DNA of 64,000 nucleotides, taken from NCBI GenBank assembly GCA_902635965.1, contig CACPQA010000003.1, forward strand, positions 99,777 through 163,776, read 5' to 3'. Source of the stretch: an uncultured Bacteroidota bacterium. GTDB taxonomy: Bacteria; Bacteroidota; Bacteroidia; Flavobacteriales; Flavobacteriaceae. The notes beneath the pieces were generated by a model. That model made no database searches. It was not told the DNA's origin and saw only the letters and a program-made list of their open reading frames with translations. Below, in pieces: positions 36,791-46,132 of this stretch (within the stretch, counting starts at the first letter, position 1; every line of letters starts with the position of its first letter). A program made the position numbers and the translations under genes.

Positions 36791-37945
36791 ATGAAGAAAA
36801 AAAAGCTGAGGTTTAATTCAAAAACGATTCACGGGGGGCAGATATTTGAAAAAGGATACGGAGCCGTCATGCCACCGATTTATCAAACCTCAACATACAA
36901 ACAAGAGTCTCCTGGGGTTCACATGGGGTTTGAGTATAGCAGAACACACAACCCAACAAGAGAAGCATTACAAAATTCTTTGGCTTCAATAGAAAATGGC
37001 AAATATGGACTGGCTTTTGCTTCAGGTTTGGCTGCAATCGATGCAATAATGAAGCTTCTTCAACCCGGTGATGAAATTGTATCTACATATGATTTATATG
37101 GTGGTTCATACAGGCTATTTCAAAAAATATTTTCTGACTTTGGATTAAAATTTCATTTTGAAGATCTAAGCAGGGTAGAAAATTTAAAAAATAAAATCAA
37201 TTCTAAGACTAGATTAATTTGGATTGAAACCCCAACAAATCCAATGATGAATATAATTGATATTAAAAAAGTTTGTAAACTTGCCAATAGTAAAAATATT
37301 TTAACAGCCGTTGATAATACTTTTGCTTCACCATATATTCAACAGCCTCTTGATCTGGGAGCAGATATTGTTATGCATTCAGCCACTAAGTATCTAGCAG
37401 GACACAGTGATTTAATTTTGGGATCAATCGTTACTAGTAATGATGAAATAGCGGAAAAACTTGCCTTTATTCAAAATGCCTCTGGTGCTGTTCCAGGACC
37501 TATGGATTGTTTTTTGACTCTAAGAGGAATAAAAACTCTCCATGTTAGAATGCAAAGACATTGCGAAAATTGTAGAGAAATTGCTGAATTTTTACAGAAA
37601 CATAAAAAAATTGACAAGGTTTATTGGCCAGGCTTTAAAAGCAGCAGGTTCTTTGGTGTTGCAAAAAAGCAAATGAAAGATTTTGGAGGAATGCTTTCAT
37701 TTATCCCTAAAGGAGCAAATTATCAAACGGCTGAAAAAATCATTAAAAAAATGAATCTTTTCACCTTAGCAGAATCCCTAGGAGGTGTTGAAAGTTTAGT
37801 TGGCCATCCTGCAAGCATGACTCATGCTTCTATTCCAAAAAAAGAAAGAGAGAAAAGTGGATTATTTGACTCTTTAATAAGGCTCAGCGTTGGGATAGAA
37901 GATATTGGTGATCTTATTGATGATCTTGATGCCGCACTAAATTAA
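36791..37945 (+). CDS. Cystathionine gamma-synthase/lyase-type PLP enzyme
   Basis: A 384-residue Cys/Met-metabolism PLP enzyme: YGAVMPPIYQTSTYKQ (about 23-38), SRTHNPTREAL with the active-site Arg, and the PLP lysine K200 in MHSATKYLAGHSD. The family includes cystathionine gamma-synthase, gamma-lyase, beta-lyase and O-acetylhomoserine sulfhydrylase, which are hard to separate by sequence. Flavobacterial homologues of this form are usually called cystathionine gamma-synthase. A -7 match TAACTTTG (36771-36778) lies 13 bases upstream without a good -33. First gene of a four-gene run with lpxH and hflX. Confidence 0.9.
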   Translation: MKKKKLRFNSKTIHGGQIFEKGYGAVMPPIYQTSTYKQESPGVHMGFEYSRTHNPTREALQNSLASIENGKYGLAFASGLAAIDAIMKLLQPGDEIVSTYDLYGGSYRLFQKIFSDFGLKFHFEDLSRVENLKNKINSKTRLIWIETPTNPMMNIIDIKKVCKLANSKNILTAVDNTFASPYIQQPLDLGADIVMHSATKYLAGHSDLILGSIVTSNDEIAEKLAFIQNASGAVPGPMDCFLTLRGIKTLHVRMQRHCENCREIAEFLQKHKKIDKVYWPGFKSSRFFGVAKKQMKDFGGMLSFIPKGANYQTAEKIIKKMNLFTLAESLGGVESLVGHPASMTHASIPKKEREKSGLFDSLIRLSVGIEDIGDLIDDLDAALN

Positions 37946-37960
37946 TTTTCTAGATAAACA

Positions 37961-38731
37961 ATGGAAAATAAAATTGCAATACCAAAAGGAAAGAAAGTTT
38001 TTTTCGCCTCTGATAACCACCTAGGCGCTCCAAATATAAATGAAAGCAAAATTAGGGAATCACATTTTTTAAGATGGTTAAATTATGTTGAAAAAGAAGT
38101 TGGGGCTCTTTTTTTACTTGGAGACTTATTTGACTTTTGGTATGAATACAAAACAGTTGTTCCAAAAGGTTTTGTAAGAGTACTTGGAAAAATTGCTGAG
38201 ATTTCTGATAGAGGAATCCCTGTATATTTTTTTGTTGGGAATCATGATCAGTGGATGATCAATTATTTTGAAGAAGAATTGGGGATAAATGTATATTATC
38301 AAACTAAAGAATTTCAAATTGAAGGAAAGACTTTTTTCATTGGTCATGGAGATGGTTTAGGTCCTAACGATATTGGTTATAAAATCATGAAAAAATTTTT
38401 TAGGAATCCGATTTTTCAAACAATGTTTAGATGGATACATCCAGATATAGGTATGAAATTAGGACATTATTTTTCGGTTAAAAATAAAATCATATCGGGG
38501 AAAAGAAACGAAAAACTTAAAAAGCAAGAGAACAATTGGTTAATTGATTATGCAAAAATGAAAAATAAAGTAAAGAAAAAAGACTTTTTTCTTTTCGGAC
38601 ATCAGCACTATCCCTGTGACATAAAAATTGATAAAGAGTCTAGGTACATTAATTTAGGAGATTGGATTGATCACTATTCTTATGCTGAATTCGATGGTGC
38701 TGAATTAAAATTAAAATACTGGGATATCTGA
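37961..38731 (+). CDS. lpxH: UDP-2,3-diacylglucosamine diphosphatase (LpxH-like)
   Basis: A 256-residue calcineurin-like phosphoesterase. Metal-binding blocks appear in order: FASDNHLG (about 15-22), GDLFDFWYE (49-57), GNHDQWM (93-99), GHGDGLG (128-134) and GHQHYP (213-218). The FDFWYE segment and overall length fit Bacteroidota LpxH, which makes lipid X in lipid A synthesis at the inner membrane. The first block has DN where E. coli LpxH has DLH. Fifteen bases after the preceding gene; 1 base before hflX. Confidence 0.88.
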   Translation: MENKIAIPKGKKVFFASDNHLGAPNINESKIRESHFLRWLNYVEKEVGALFLLGDLFDFWYEYKTVVPKGFVRVLGKIAEISDRGIPVYFFVGNHDQWMINYFEEELGINVYYQTKEFQIEGKTFFIGHGDGLGPNDIGYKIMKKFFRNPIFQTMFRWIHPDIGMKLGHYFSVKNKIISGKRNEKLKKQENNWLIDYAKMKNKVKKKDFFLFGHQHYPCDIKIDKESRYINLGDWIDHYSYAEFDGAELKLKYWDI

Positions 38732-38732
38732 G

Positions 38733-39926
38733 ATGCTTGACATCAATAAAAAATCACTAGAAAAAGTCATTATAGTGGGTTTAATTAAAAAAGCAGATGA
38801 CTTTAATCAATCAATCGAGTACCTTGATGAACTTGAATTTTTAGTTAGGACAGCTGGAGGAATAGTTGTAAAAAGAATAACACAAAAAATGAGAGTTCCT
38901 AATCCAAAAACATTTATTGGAAGTGGTAAATTGAATCATATCAAAAGTTATGTTAAACTAAATGAGGTTTCAAGTGTAGTTTTTGATGACGAGCTTTCTG
39001 CCACTCAACAATTTAATTTGGAAAAATTATTAAAATCTAAAATTATGGATAGAACTGCTTTAATTTTAGACATTTTTGCACAAAGAGCTAAAACAAGTTA
39101 TGCAAGAACTCAGGTAGAGCTTGCACAATACGAATATTTCTTACCTAGATTAAAAGGGCTTTGGACTCACCTTGAAAGGCAAAGAGGAGGAATTGGCATG
39201 CGAGGCCCTGGAGAAACTGAAATAGAGACTGATAGAAGAATAGTTAGAGATAAAATCTCTTTACTTAAAAAAAAACTAATCAGTATTGACAAGCAAATGA
39301 AGACTCAGAGGAATAATCGAGGAAACATAGTTAGGGTAGCATTGGTTGGCTACACGAATGTTGGAAAATCAACTTTAATGAACATATTATCAAAAAGTAA
39401 TGTGTTTGCTGAAAATAAATTGTTTGCCACTCTTGACACCACGGTTCGAAAAGTTGTTATAGAGGATATACCTTTTTTATTAAGTGATACCGTTGGATTC
39501 ATCCGTAAACTACCTACTCAGCTAATCGAGTCTTTTAAAAGTACTTTAGATGAAATACATGAAGCGGATTTGTTATTACACATTGTTGATATTTCTCATG
39601 ATTGTTTTGAAAACCATATCAACTCGGTTAATTTAACTCTTAAAGAAATTGGATGTAGCGATAAAAAAATTGTTTTGGTATTTAACAAAATTGATGCATA
39701 TGTGCCAGAAATAATTGAAGAAGATGACTTAGTCACAAGTAGGACCTCAAAGCATTATTCGATCAAAGAATGGGAAAAAACATGGATGTCCAGGATAAAT
39801 GGTAAAGCCTATTTTATATCTGCATTAAAAAAGGAAAAAATTGATGATTTGAAAAAAAATATTTTAAGAGAGATTAAAAGAATTCATGTTACAAGATATC
39901 CGTTCAATAATCAATTTTTAAATTAA
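38733..39926 (+). CDS. hflX: GTPase HflX
   Basis: A 397-residue HflX. The N-terminal HflX domain is at about 10-195, with RGGIGMRGPGETEIETDRR at about 151-169. The G domain follows: G1 GYTNVGKST (about 205-213), switch region LFATLDTTVRKV, G3 DTVGF, and G4 NKID. It binds the ribosome and helps split or rescue stalled 70S particles under stress. Intact and of normal length. Confidence 0.95.
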   Translation: MLDINKKSLEKVIIVGLIKKADDFNQSIEYLDELEFLVRTAGGIVVKRITQKMRVPNPKTFIGSGKLNHIKSYVKLNEVSSVVFDDELSATQQFNLEKLLKSKIMDRTALILDIFAQRAKTSYARTQVELAQYEYFLPRLKGLWTHLERQRGGIGMRGPGETEIETDRRIVRDKISLLKKKLISIDKQMKTQRNNRGNIVRVALVGYTNVGKSTLMNILSKSNVFAENKLFATLDTTVRKVVIEDIPFLLSDTVGFIRKLPTQLIESFKSTLDEIHEADLLLHIVDISHDCFENHINSVNLTLKEIGCSDKKIVLVFNKIDAYVPEIIEEDDLVTSRTSKHYSIKEWEKTWMSRINGKAYFISALKKEKIDDLKKNILREIKRIHVTRYPFNNQFLN

Positions 39927-39930
39927 AAAA

Positions 39931-40899
39931 GTGAATAAAATATTTGAATTCCCAAATCTCATAATAAATCCAAAATATCTCTTGGTTTTTATAATAGCAA
40001 GTTTTATTGGGTGCACAAATGAGAAAGAAAGTTATAATTTAAAGGATTTAGAGTTGGAATTTGGTATAAAGTCATCGGTTTCCAGAATTGATGATAATTC
40101 TATCTTTTTTGAAAATGTTGAATATGGTGAAAAATCTAGGAATAAATTAGACATCCACATACCAGATTTAGTAAGCCCCAAAGGTCTTTTAATTTTCTTC
40201 CACGGAGGAGCATTTATAGGAGGAGACAAATCTGATATTTTTGAAGAATTTTTATCAAGCATTTTTTTAAAAATTATAAAAAAAGGTGTAATTATAGTAA
40301 GTGCTAATTATTCTTTTCTTGACTCGAAGAGTTCAAAGGGAGTACTAACCTCGCTTGAAGATGGTGAAAATGTAATTTCATTTTTAGAACAAAATAGAAA
40401 ATTGTTGAATTTGAAAGACAAGGATGTCGTTCTCTCCGGTGTTTCAGCCGGGGCTGGAATTTCACTTTGGAATGGTTTTAAAGACAACAAATTTGACAGA
40501 ATTTCGGGTGTTCTAGCTATAGAAGCTCAGTCCTCTTATAATGTTTACACATGGGAAAAAGTTTTTAATGGATTCAATATTGACGAAATGAGAAAATTAT
40601 ATTCAGAACTAGATGAAATTTATTTAAATTTTTATAAAGGTGAACCAGATGGAAAATTACTAGAAAAACTAGATTATTCGTCGAAGATGGACAAAATGGA
40701 TCCACCTTTTTACATTTCAAATAGGGCAGGAAAAGACATTATAAATACAAATAATGAGATTGATTTTGATGTGCTCTATCATAGTTTTTTACATGCTGAC
40801 TATCTTAGAAAAAAAGCAATTGAAGTAAATTTGAAATTTTCAGGGATTTACCAAGAAAGTCCGGATAACTTTGTTTTAAGAATGCTTGGTGTGAAGTAA
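39931..40899 (+). CDS. Alpha/beta-hydrolase lipoprotein
   Basis: A 322-residue predicted lipoprotein: GTG start, hydrophobic segment YLLVFIIASFIGC with a lipobox-like FIGC (Cys at about 28). The body has the alpha/beta-hydrolase core, with the oxyanion segment FFHGGAFIGGD (about 90-100) and the nucleophile elbow GVSAG (Ser at about 172). A late YHSFLHADY may supply the catalytic His. It resembles the carboxylesterase / BD-FAE type. Substrate is unknown. It begins 4 bases after hflX and ends 3 bases before the convergent SDR gene. Confidence 0.82.
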   Translation: MNKIFEFPNLIINPKYLLVFIIASFIGCTNEKESYNLKDLELEFGIKSSVSRIDDNSIFFENVEYGEKSRNKLDIHIPDLVSPKGLLIFFHGGAFIGGDKSDIFEEFLSSIFLKIIKKGVIIVSANYSFLDSKSSKGVLTSLEDGENVISFLEQNRKLLNLKDKDVVLSGVSAGAGISLWNGFKDNKFDRISGVLAIEAQSSYNVYTWEKVFNGFNIDEMRKLYSELDEIYLNFYKGEPDGKLLEKLDYSSKMDKMDPPFYISNRAGKDIINTNNEIDFDVLYHSFLHADYLRKKAIEVNLKFSGIYQESPDNFVLRMLGVK

Positions 40900-40902
40900 A
40901 AG

Positions 40903-41652
40903 TTATTTTCTGTTAATTATTGTTGCATTTGCTTGATCTGTAGCTAAAATTGTAAGATCAGAAATGGTAACTCTTAACGGAACATTTATCATATAATTGA
41001 TAGCATTTGCTACATCAAATGGATTTAATGGGTTAATATCTTTGTAAACTTTTTTGGATTTTTCCAAATCCCCTTTGAATCTCACCATTGAAAATTCTGT
41101 TTCTACAAGCCCAGGATGTATTGCACAAACTCGAATATTAAATTTATTTAAATCAATTCTCAAACCTTTTGTGAACGCATCAACTGCAAATTTGCTCGCA
41201 CAGTATACATTTCCCTTTGGATAAACCTCAAATCCTGCAATTGAACCCATATTAATTATCTGCCCTTGATTTCTTTTTGTCATTATGGGGAGTACTGCTT
41301 TAGTAACATACATAAGGCCTTTTACATTTGAATCAATCATAGCATCCCAATCGTCAAGATTAGCTTCATGCGAAAAATCCATACCATGTGCATTACCAGC
41401 ATTGTTTATCAATACGTCAATATTTTTAAGATTGTCTGGAATTGAAGATATAGAATCAAAAACCGACTTTTTATCTCTGACGTCAAAATTCAAAATGTGG
41501 ACTTCACCATCAATTTGAGATCTTAATTTTTCAAGACGATCTTTTCTCCTTCCACAGATTATGAGTTTATTTTTTCCACCTCCGAGAATTTCTGCTGTGG
41601 CTTTACCAATTCCGCTACTAGCTCCGGTAATTAAAATAATTTTTTCTCTCAT
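40903..41652 (-). CDS. Short-chain dehydrogenase/reductase (YdfG-like)
   Basis: A 249-residue classical SDR: cofactor motif TGASSGIG (8-15), NNAG (about 86-89), catalytic Ser in MGSIAGFE and YxxxK in YCASKFAVDAF (about 153-163). RRKDRLEKL after the second strand favours NADP(H). Length and sequence resemble YdfG-like 3-hydroxy acid / serine dehydrogenases. Its start lies 5 bases after the aldo/keto reductase stop, on the same strand. Confidence 0.9.
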   Translation of the reverse strand: MREKIILITGASSGIGKATAEILGGGKNKLIICGRRKDRLEKLRSQIDGEVHILNFDVRDKKSVFDSISSIPDNLKNIDVLINNAGNAHGMDFSHEANLDDWDAMIDSNVKGLMYVTKAVLPIMTKRNQGQIINMGSIAGFEVYPKGNVYCASKFAVDAFTKGLRIDLNKFNIRVCAIHPGLVETEFSMVRFKGDLEKSKKVYKDINPLNPFDVANAINYMINVPLRVTISDLTILATDQANATIINRK

Positions 41653-41657
41653 TTCTT

Positions 41658-42515
41658 TTAAGGCACTCTTTCACCTTTTTGCGCCTCAAAAATACTAAAC
41701 CAGTCTTCAATATCTAAATTAATCTTTAATGAATTACATGCATTTTCAACCCTATCATTGATTGTAGTTCCAATTATTGGATGAATTCTTGAAGGATGTT
41801 TTAAAATCCAAGCTAATAGAAGATTTTCTGAATTGGTGTTATATTTTTCATTTAGACTTTCAAATATTTTTTTTATTCTTTGATTTTCTGGACTATCTAT
41901 TTTAAAAAAATTACCGAGTGGACTCCATGCCATAGTACCTATCTCATTGATTTGGTGAAAGTCTATTGTACCGTCAAGCATTGGAAATGAATTAGAAATT
42001 GAAAATTCAATTTGATTCCAAGAAATTTTGATATTTTTTGAAAGTAACTCAATATGTGATGGTTTGAAATTAGAGACACCAAAATCCTTTATTTTACCTT
42101 TTTTGATTAATTCATTCACTGCGTCTGATATTATATCTGCATTCATCAAAGGACTAGGACGGTGAAGCAATAATAAGTCTAAATATTCGGTGTTTAAATT
42201 AGATAATGAATTGTTTACAGAATTAATTATGTGCTGTTTTGAGTAATTATAATGTTTAATTACAAAATTCTTTGAATCACATGGGTATTGTATACCACAT
42301 TTACTTATAAAAAAAAGATCATTTCTGTTAATTCCTGACAATTTTAAAGCTTTTCCAAACTCACTTTCTGTTGTATAGCCACCATATATATCTGCATGAT
42401 CAAATGTGTTAAGTGCGTGATCATGGCAAAATTTTATTTTATCAGACATTTCTTTTATTGAAAGATTTTTCCCCCACTTTCCCCAATTCATAGTCCCAAT
42501 AATTATCCTATTCAT
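41658..42515 (-). CDS. Aldo/keto reductase
   Basis: A 285-residue AKR (YdhF-like). Catalytic tetrad: D (TFDHADIYGGY, about 39), Y (about 44), K in FFISKCGI and H in LLLLHRPSP. C-terminal cofactor segment HPIIGTT. It reduces a carbonyl with NADPH; substrate unknown. It is the first gene of the two-gene AKR-SDR unit. Upstream, 42516-42642 separates it from moxR and contains only AT-rich sequence. Confidence 0.9.
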   Translation of the reverse strand: MNRIIIGTMNWGKWGKNLSIKEMSDKIKFCHDHALNTFDHADIYGGYTTESEFGKALKLSGINRNDLFFISKCGIQYPCDSKNFVIKHYNYSKQHIINSVNNSLSNLNTEYLDLLLLHRPSPLMNADIISDAVNELIKKGKIKDFGVSNFKPSHIELLSKNIKISWNQIEFSISNSFPMLDGTIDFHQINEIGTMAWSPLGNFFKIDSPENQRIKKIFESLNEKYNTNSENLLLAWILKHPSRIHPIIGTTINDRVENACNSLKINLDIEDWFSIFEAQKGERVP

Positions 42516-42642
42516 AATATTTAATATTATTGATTTTCATTAAAATAAACATTTTTAATTTTTATGTGATTACAACTTTTAACCAATTATTAACAAGATA
42601 TACTTAAAAAAAACAAGAATTTTGTTTCGCTAAAAATAAATT

Positions 42643-43644
42643 ATGGTTTCAAAGAAAGACATTGATATTAAAAAAATAAATGAAAAAATAGTAAAGGATA
42701 GTGCTTTTATCGACTTGTTAGTCCTAGAAATTAATAAATCAATTGTTGGTCAAAATAATATGATAGAGAGATTATTAATTGGTCTGTTGGGGCAAGGTCA
42801 CATTTTACTTGAAGGAGTTCCAGGTCTTGCAAAAACATTGGCTATTAATACACTCAGTAAAGCAGTTAAAGCTGATTTTAGTAGAATTCAGTTTACTCCT
42901 GATCTGTTACCTGCTGATGTCGTAGGGACAATGATTTACAATATTAAAGAGAATGATTTTACAATAAAGAAAGGACCAATTTTTGCCAATTTTGTTTTAG
43001 CAGATGAAATTAATCGTGCTCCAGCAAAAGTTCAGTCTGCTCTCTTGGAGGCAATGCAAGAAAAGCAGGTTACCATTGGTGACACTTCGTTCAAGCTACA
43101 GCAACCATTTTTAGTTATGGCGACTCAAAACCCAGTGGAACAAGAGGGAACGTATCCACTTCCAGAAGCACAAGTAGACAGGTTTATGTTGAAAACTGTT
43201 ATAGATTATCCGGATATTAAAGACGAGCAAGATATAGTAAAACAAAATTTGGATTTAAAACCAATTTCTATCAAGCCTGTAGCTACAACAAAGCAAATAA
43301 TTACTGCTCAACAAACCGTTAGAGAAGTTTATATGGATGAAAAAATAGAACGTTATATATTAGACCTGGTTTTCGCTACCAGGTTTCCTGAAAAGTACAA
43401 TCTAGAAAAATTAAAACCATTAATTAACTTTGGAGCATCTCCTAGAGGAAGTATTAACTTAGCTGTTGCATCAAAATGTTATGCTTTTTTAAAGCACAGG
43501 GGATATGTAATCCCTGAAGATGTAAGATCAGTTGTTTACGATATATTTCGACATAGAATAGGACTTACATATGAGGCTGAGGCTGAAAATATTTCTTCCG
43601 AGGACATAATTTCAGATATAATTAATGAAGTTGAAGTTCCTTAG
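42643..43644 (+). CDS. moxR: MoxR-family AAA+ ATPase
   Basis: A 333-residue MoxR ATPase. Walker A is GVPGLAKT (about 52-59), Walker B VLADEINRAPAKVQSALLEAM (motif DEIN at about 117-120), followed by sensor MATQNPVEQEGTYPLPEAQ (shown in part). It acts as a chaperone-like ATPase for the VWA-domain proteins encoded next. First gene of the Bat operon, 20 bases before DUF58. Confidence 0.95.
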   Translation: MVSKKDIDIKKINEKIVKDSAFIDLLVLEINKSIVGQNNMIERLLIGLLGQGHILLEGVPGLAKTLAINTLSKAVKADFSRIQFTPDLLPADVVGTMIYNIKENDFTIKKGPIFANFVLADEINRAPAKVQSALLEAMQEKQVTIGDTSFKLQQPFLVMATQNPVEQEGTYPLPEAQVDRFMLKTVIDYPDIKDEQDIVKQNLDLKPISIKPVATTKQIITAQQTVREVYMDEKIERYILDLVFATRFPEKYNLEKLKPLINFGASPRGSINLAVASKCYAFLKHRGYVIPEDVRSVVYDIFRHRIGLTYEAEAENISSEDIISDIINEVEVP

Positions 43645-43664
43645 TAGACATTTTTTTAAAATCT

Positions 43665-44531
43665 ATGGATACCAAAGAACTACTTAAAAAAGTTAGAAAA
43701 ATTGAAATTAAAACTAGACGTTTAAGTGACAATGTCTTTGGTGGAGAATACCATAGTACTTTCAAAGGAAGAGGTATGACTTTTAGTGAAGTTCGCCAAT
43801 ATCAATACGGCGATGATGTTCGCTCAATAGATTGGAATGTTACAGCTAGATACAATGAACCTTATGTAAAAATTTTCGAGGAAGAACGTGAGTTAACTCT
43901 CATGCTTTTAGTTGATGTAAGTGGTTCTGAATTTTTTGGAACAAACACTCAATTTAAAAGAGATTTTATCACAGAAATTGCAGCTACTTTATCGTTTTCA
44001 GCTCTTCAAAATAATGATAAAGTAGGTCTAATCCTCTTTTCTAATCAAATAGAATTATTTATTCCACCCAAAAAAGGTAGATCACATATACTTAGAATAA
44101 TTCGAGAACTGCTTGAGTTTAAGCCTTTAAATAAATCTACTAATATTTCTGTTCCTTTAGAGTTTATATCCAGTATACTTAAAAAAAAGGCTATAGTATT
44201 TTTGTTATCTGATTTTTTGGATGATAAGTATGAAAAAAATTTGAGGATCGCATCTAATAAGCATGATTTAACTGGTATTAGAGTTTTTGACAAATCTGAA
44301 GAAAGTATTATTAATTTGGGATTTGTTTCTTTTTTTGATATAGAGACAGGCAAAAATAGATTTATTAATACCAGTTCTAAAAAAGTACGTAGTGCATTTT
44401 CAAACTATTTCTATGAAAAACAGTTTGAATTTCTAAATATTTTTAAAATGAATGGAGCAGGGACAATTAATTGCTGTGTGGATGAAAGCTATGTAAAAAA
44501 ACTTTTAGCATACTTTAAAGCTAGAGCATAA
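43665..44531 (+). CDS. DUF58 domain protein (MoxR-associated)
   Basis: A 288-residue cytoplasmic protein with the DUF58 core YGDDVRSIDWNVTARYNEPY (about 47-66) followed by a VWA-like fold (LMLLVDVSGSEFFG, DxSxS). It is the standard partner of MoxR in Bacteroidota Bat operons. Exact role unknown. One base before the next gene. Confidence 0.92.
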   Translation: MDTKELLKKVRKIEIKTRRLSDNVFGGEYHSTFKGRGMTFSEVRQYQYGDDVRSIDWNVTARYNEPYVKIFEEERELTLMLLVDVSGSEFFGTNTQFKRDFITEIAATLSFSALQNNDKVGLILFSNQIELFIPPKKGRSHILRIIRELLEFKPLNKSTNISVPLEFISSILKKKAIVFLLSDFLDDKYEKNLRIASNKHDLTGIRVFDKSEESIINLGFVSFFDIETGKNRFINTSSKKVRSAFSNYFYEKQFEFLNIFKMNGAGTINCCVDESYVKKLLAYFKARA

Positions 44532-44532
44532 A

Positions 44533-46131
44533 ATGAAAATTAAAATCGTTTTACTTTTAATATCAAATATTCTATTTGCTCAGCAGAGGAAAGAAATTTT
44601 AACAACTATTGATTCCACAAAGGTTAAAATTGGAGAAGAAATTAAATATGGTATAAAAATAAAATCTGATTCACTATTCTTTGTTGAATTTCCTGCTAAA
44701 CCTTTTTTCACCCCTTTTGAAATTATTGAAGAAAAGCCAATTGATACCTTAAAGCTCAAAAATAAATTTATTTTAACTAAGGAATATTCACTTATAAACT
44801 TTGATTCTGGAAGATATTGGATTCCTCCTCAAAAAGTTTTTGTTGATGGTAAGTCTTTTTTTTCAGATTCTCTTCAGGTACAAATAGCCAATGTCAAAGT
44901 AGATACACTCAAGCAGCCATTATTTGATATTAAGCCAATTGTAGAAGTGAAAAAATCTTATAAAGGTTTAATTGAAAATATATTTTTAATCATATGTCTT
45001 ATTGCGTTAATTCTTGTACTCTATTTTTTATATATAAAATTCCAGAAAAAAATGGAAGAAATTATTGATGAACAGCCTCCTTTTGAAAAAGCAATTAATG
45101 CATTAAAAGATATTGAAAAAGAAGACCTTGTAAAGCAAAAAGAATTTAAGATTTATTATTCCAAAATAACAGAAGTACTAAGGAAATATTTAGAGGAAGA
45201 TGCAAAAGTATCTGCTTTGGAAAGTACAACGGGTGAACTGATAGAAAGTTTGCGACAGCAAAAAAAAGAAGGAAAATTAGAATTGAAACCTGAGACACTT
45301 GAGACCTTGAAACATGTTCTTGAAAATGCTGATTTAGCAAAATTCGCTTTATCTCAACCCAAAAGTGAAATTGCAATTAACGACAGGAATTTAATAGAAA
45401 AAGTTGTTTACGACACCAAAGAAGCTATCCCTGAACCAACTCAAGAAGAAATAGAAGCAACCGCTGCATTTAAAAGAGAGCAACTAAAAAAAAGAAGAAA
45501 AAAAAGATTTCAATTAGTAGGTCTGGGATCTTTGATTGTGTTGGTGTCAATTTCAATTGGCAGTATTTTATACTTTGGATATACTCCAATTAAAGATACA
45601 ATACTCAGAAAACCAAACAAATTATTATTGGATGGCAATTGGATAAAAAGTCAATATGGTACACCGCCAATCTCAATAGAAACCCCAAAGGTTCTTCTAA
45701 GGCAAGAATCTACAAATAAAGAATCCACTATCTATTTTTACGGTAAAAACTCTTATGATTTCAGAATAAATTTAACTTTTTTAGAGGTTGACAAACAAAC
45801 CAATGAAAAAAAATCAAAAAAGGAGCAGGAGGCCTTACTAAGAAAGATAATGGATTTTGAAGTAAAATCACTCGAAGAAAAAGGAGCTACTAATTTATTA
45901 GTACAAAATGATACATATAAGACTTTAGATGGTACCGAAACTCTTCGATTATTTGGCTCTATGGATTTAAAAAATGGCAACTCTTTTGACAGATATCGCT
46001 TTGTTTCGGTTATATTTCCTTTAGAAGAAGTAAAAATATCATTGCAAATTATTTTTTTAAAAAACGACATTTATGGTGAACAGATTGAAAGGAGAATTTT
46101 TGATTCTTTGGAAATAATTAGAAAGATTTAA
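44533..46131 (+). CDS. Bat-operon membrane protein of unknown function, two transmembrane helices
   Basis: A 532-residue protein with a signal peptide (ending about residue 17, NILFAQ). An N-terminal extracytoplasmic domain of about 130 residues (BatD-like beta sandwich by appearance) precedes TM1 at about 149-168 (IFLIICLIALILVLYFLYI). A helical cytoplasmic part follows (about 170-325, ending in the basic LKKRRKKR), then TM2 at about 330-351 (LGSLIVLVSISIGSILYFGY), and a second extracytoplasmic domain of about 175 residues. The cytoplasmic part resembles the helical region found in BatD-type and DUF4381 proteins. No function is known. It lies between DUF58 and batA with 1-base gaps. Confidence 0.85.
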   Translation: MKIKIVLLLISNILFAQQRKEILTTIDSTKVKIGEEIKYGIKIKSDSLFFVEFPAKPFFTPFEIIEEKPIDTLKLKNKFILTKEYSLINFDSGRYWIPPQKVFVDGKSFFSDSLQVQIANVKVDTLKQPLFDIKPIVEVKKSYKGLIENIFLIICLIALILVLYFLYIKFQKKMEEIIDEQPPFEKAINALKDIEKEDLVKQKEFKIYYSKITEVLRKYLEEDAKVSALESTTGELIESLRQQKKEGKLELKPETLETLKHVLENADLAKFALSQPKSEIAINDRNLIEKVVYDTKEAIPEPTQEEIEATAAFKREQLKKRRKKRFQLVGLGSLIVLVSISIGSILYFGYTPIKDTILRKPNKLLLDGNWIKSQYGTPPISIETPKVLLRQESTNKESTIYFYGKNSYDFRINLTFLEVDKQTNEKKSKKEQEALLRKIMDFEVKSLEEKGATNLLVQNDTYKTLDGTETLRLFGSMDLKNGNSFDRYRFVSVIFPLEEVKISLQIIFLKNDIYGEQIERRIFDSLEIIRKI

Positions 46132-46132
46132 A

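Noticed and set aside
42514..42530. 17-base AT palindrome ATAATATT-T-AATATTAT at the aldo/keto reductase start
   Set aside because: It consists only of A and T and includes the start codon; such palindromes are expected often in DNA this AT-rich.
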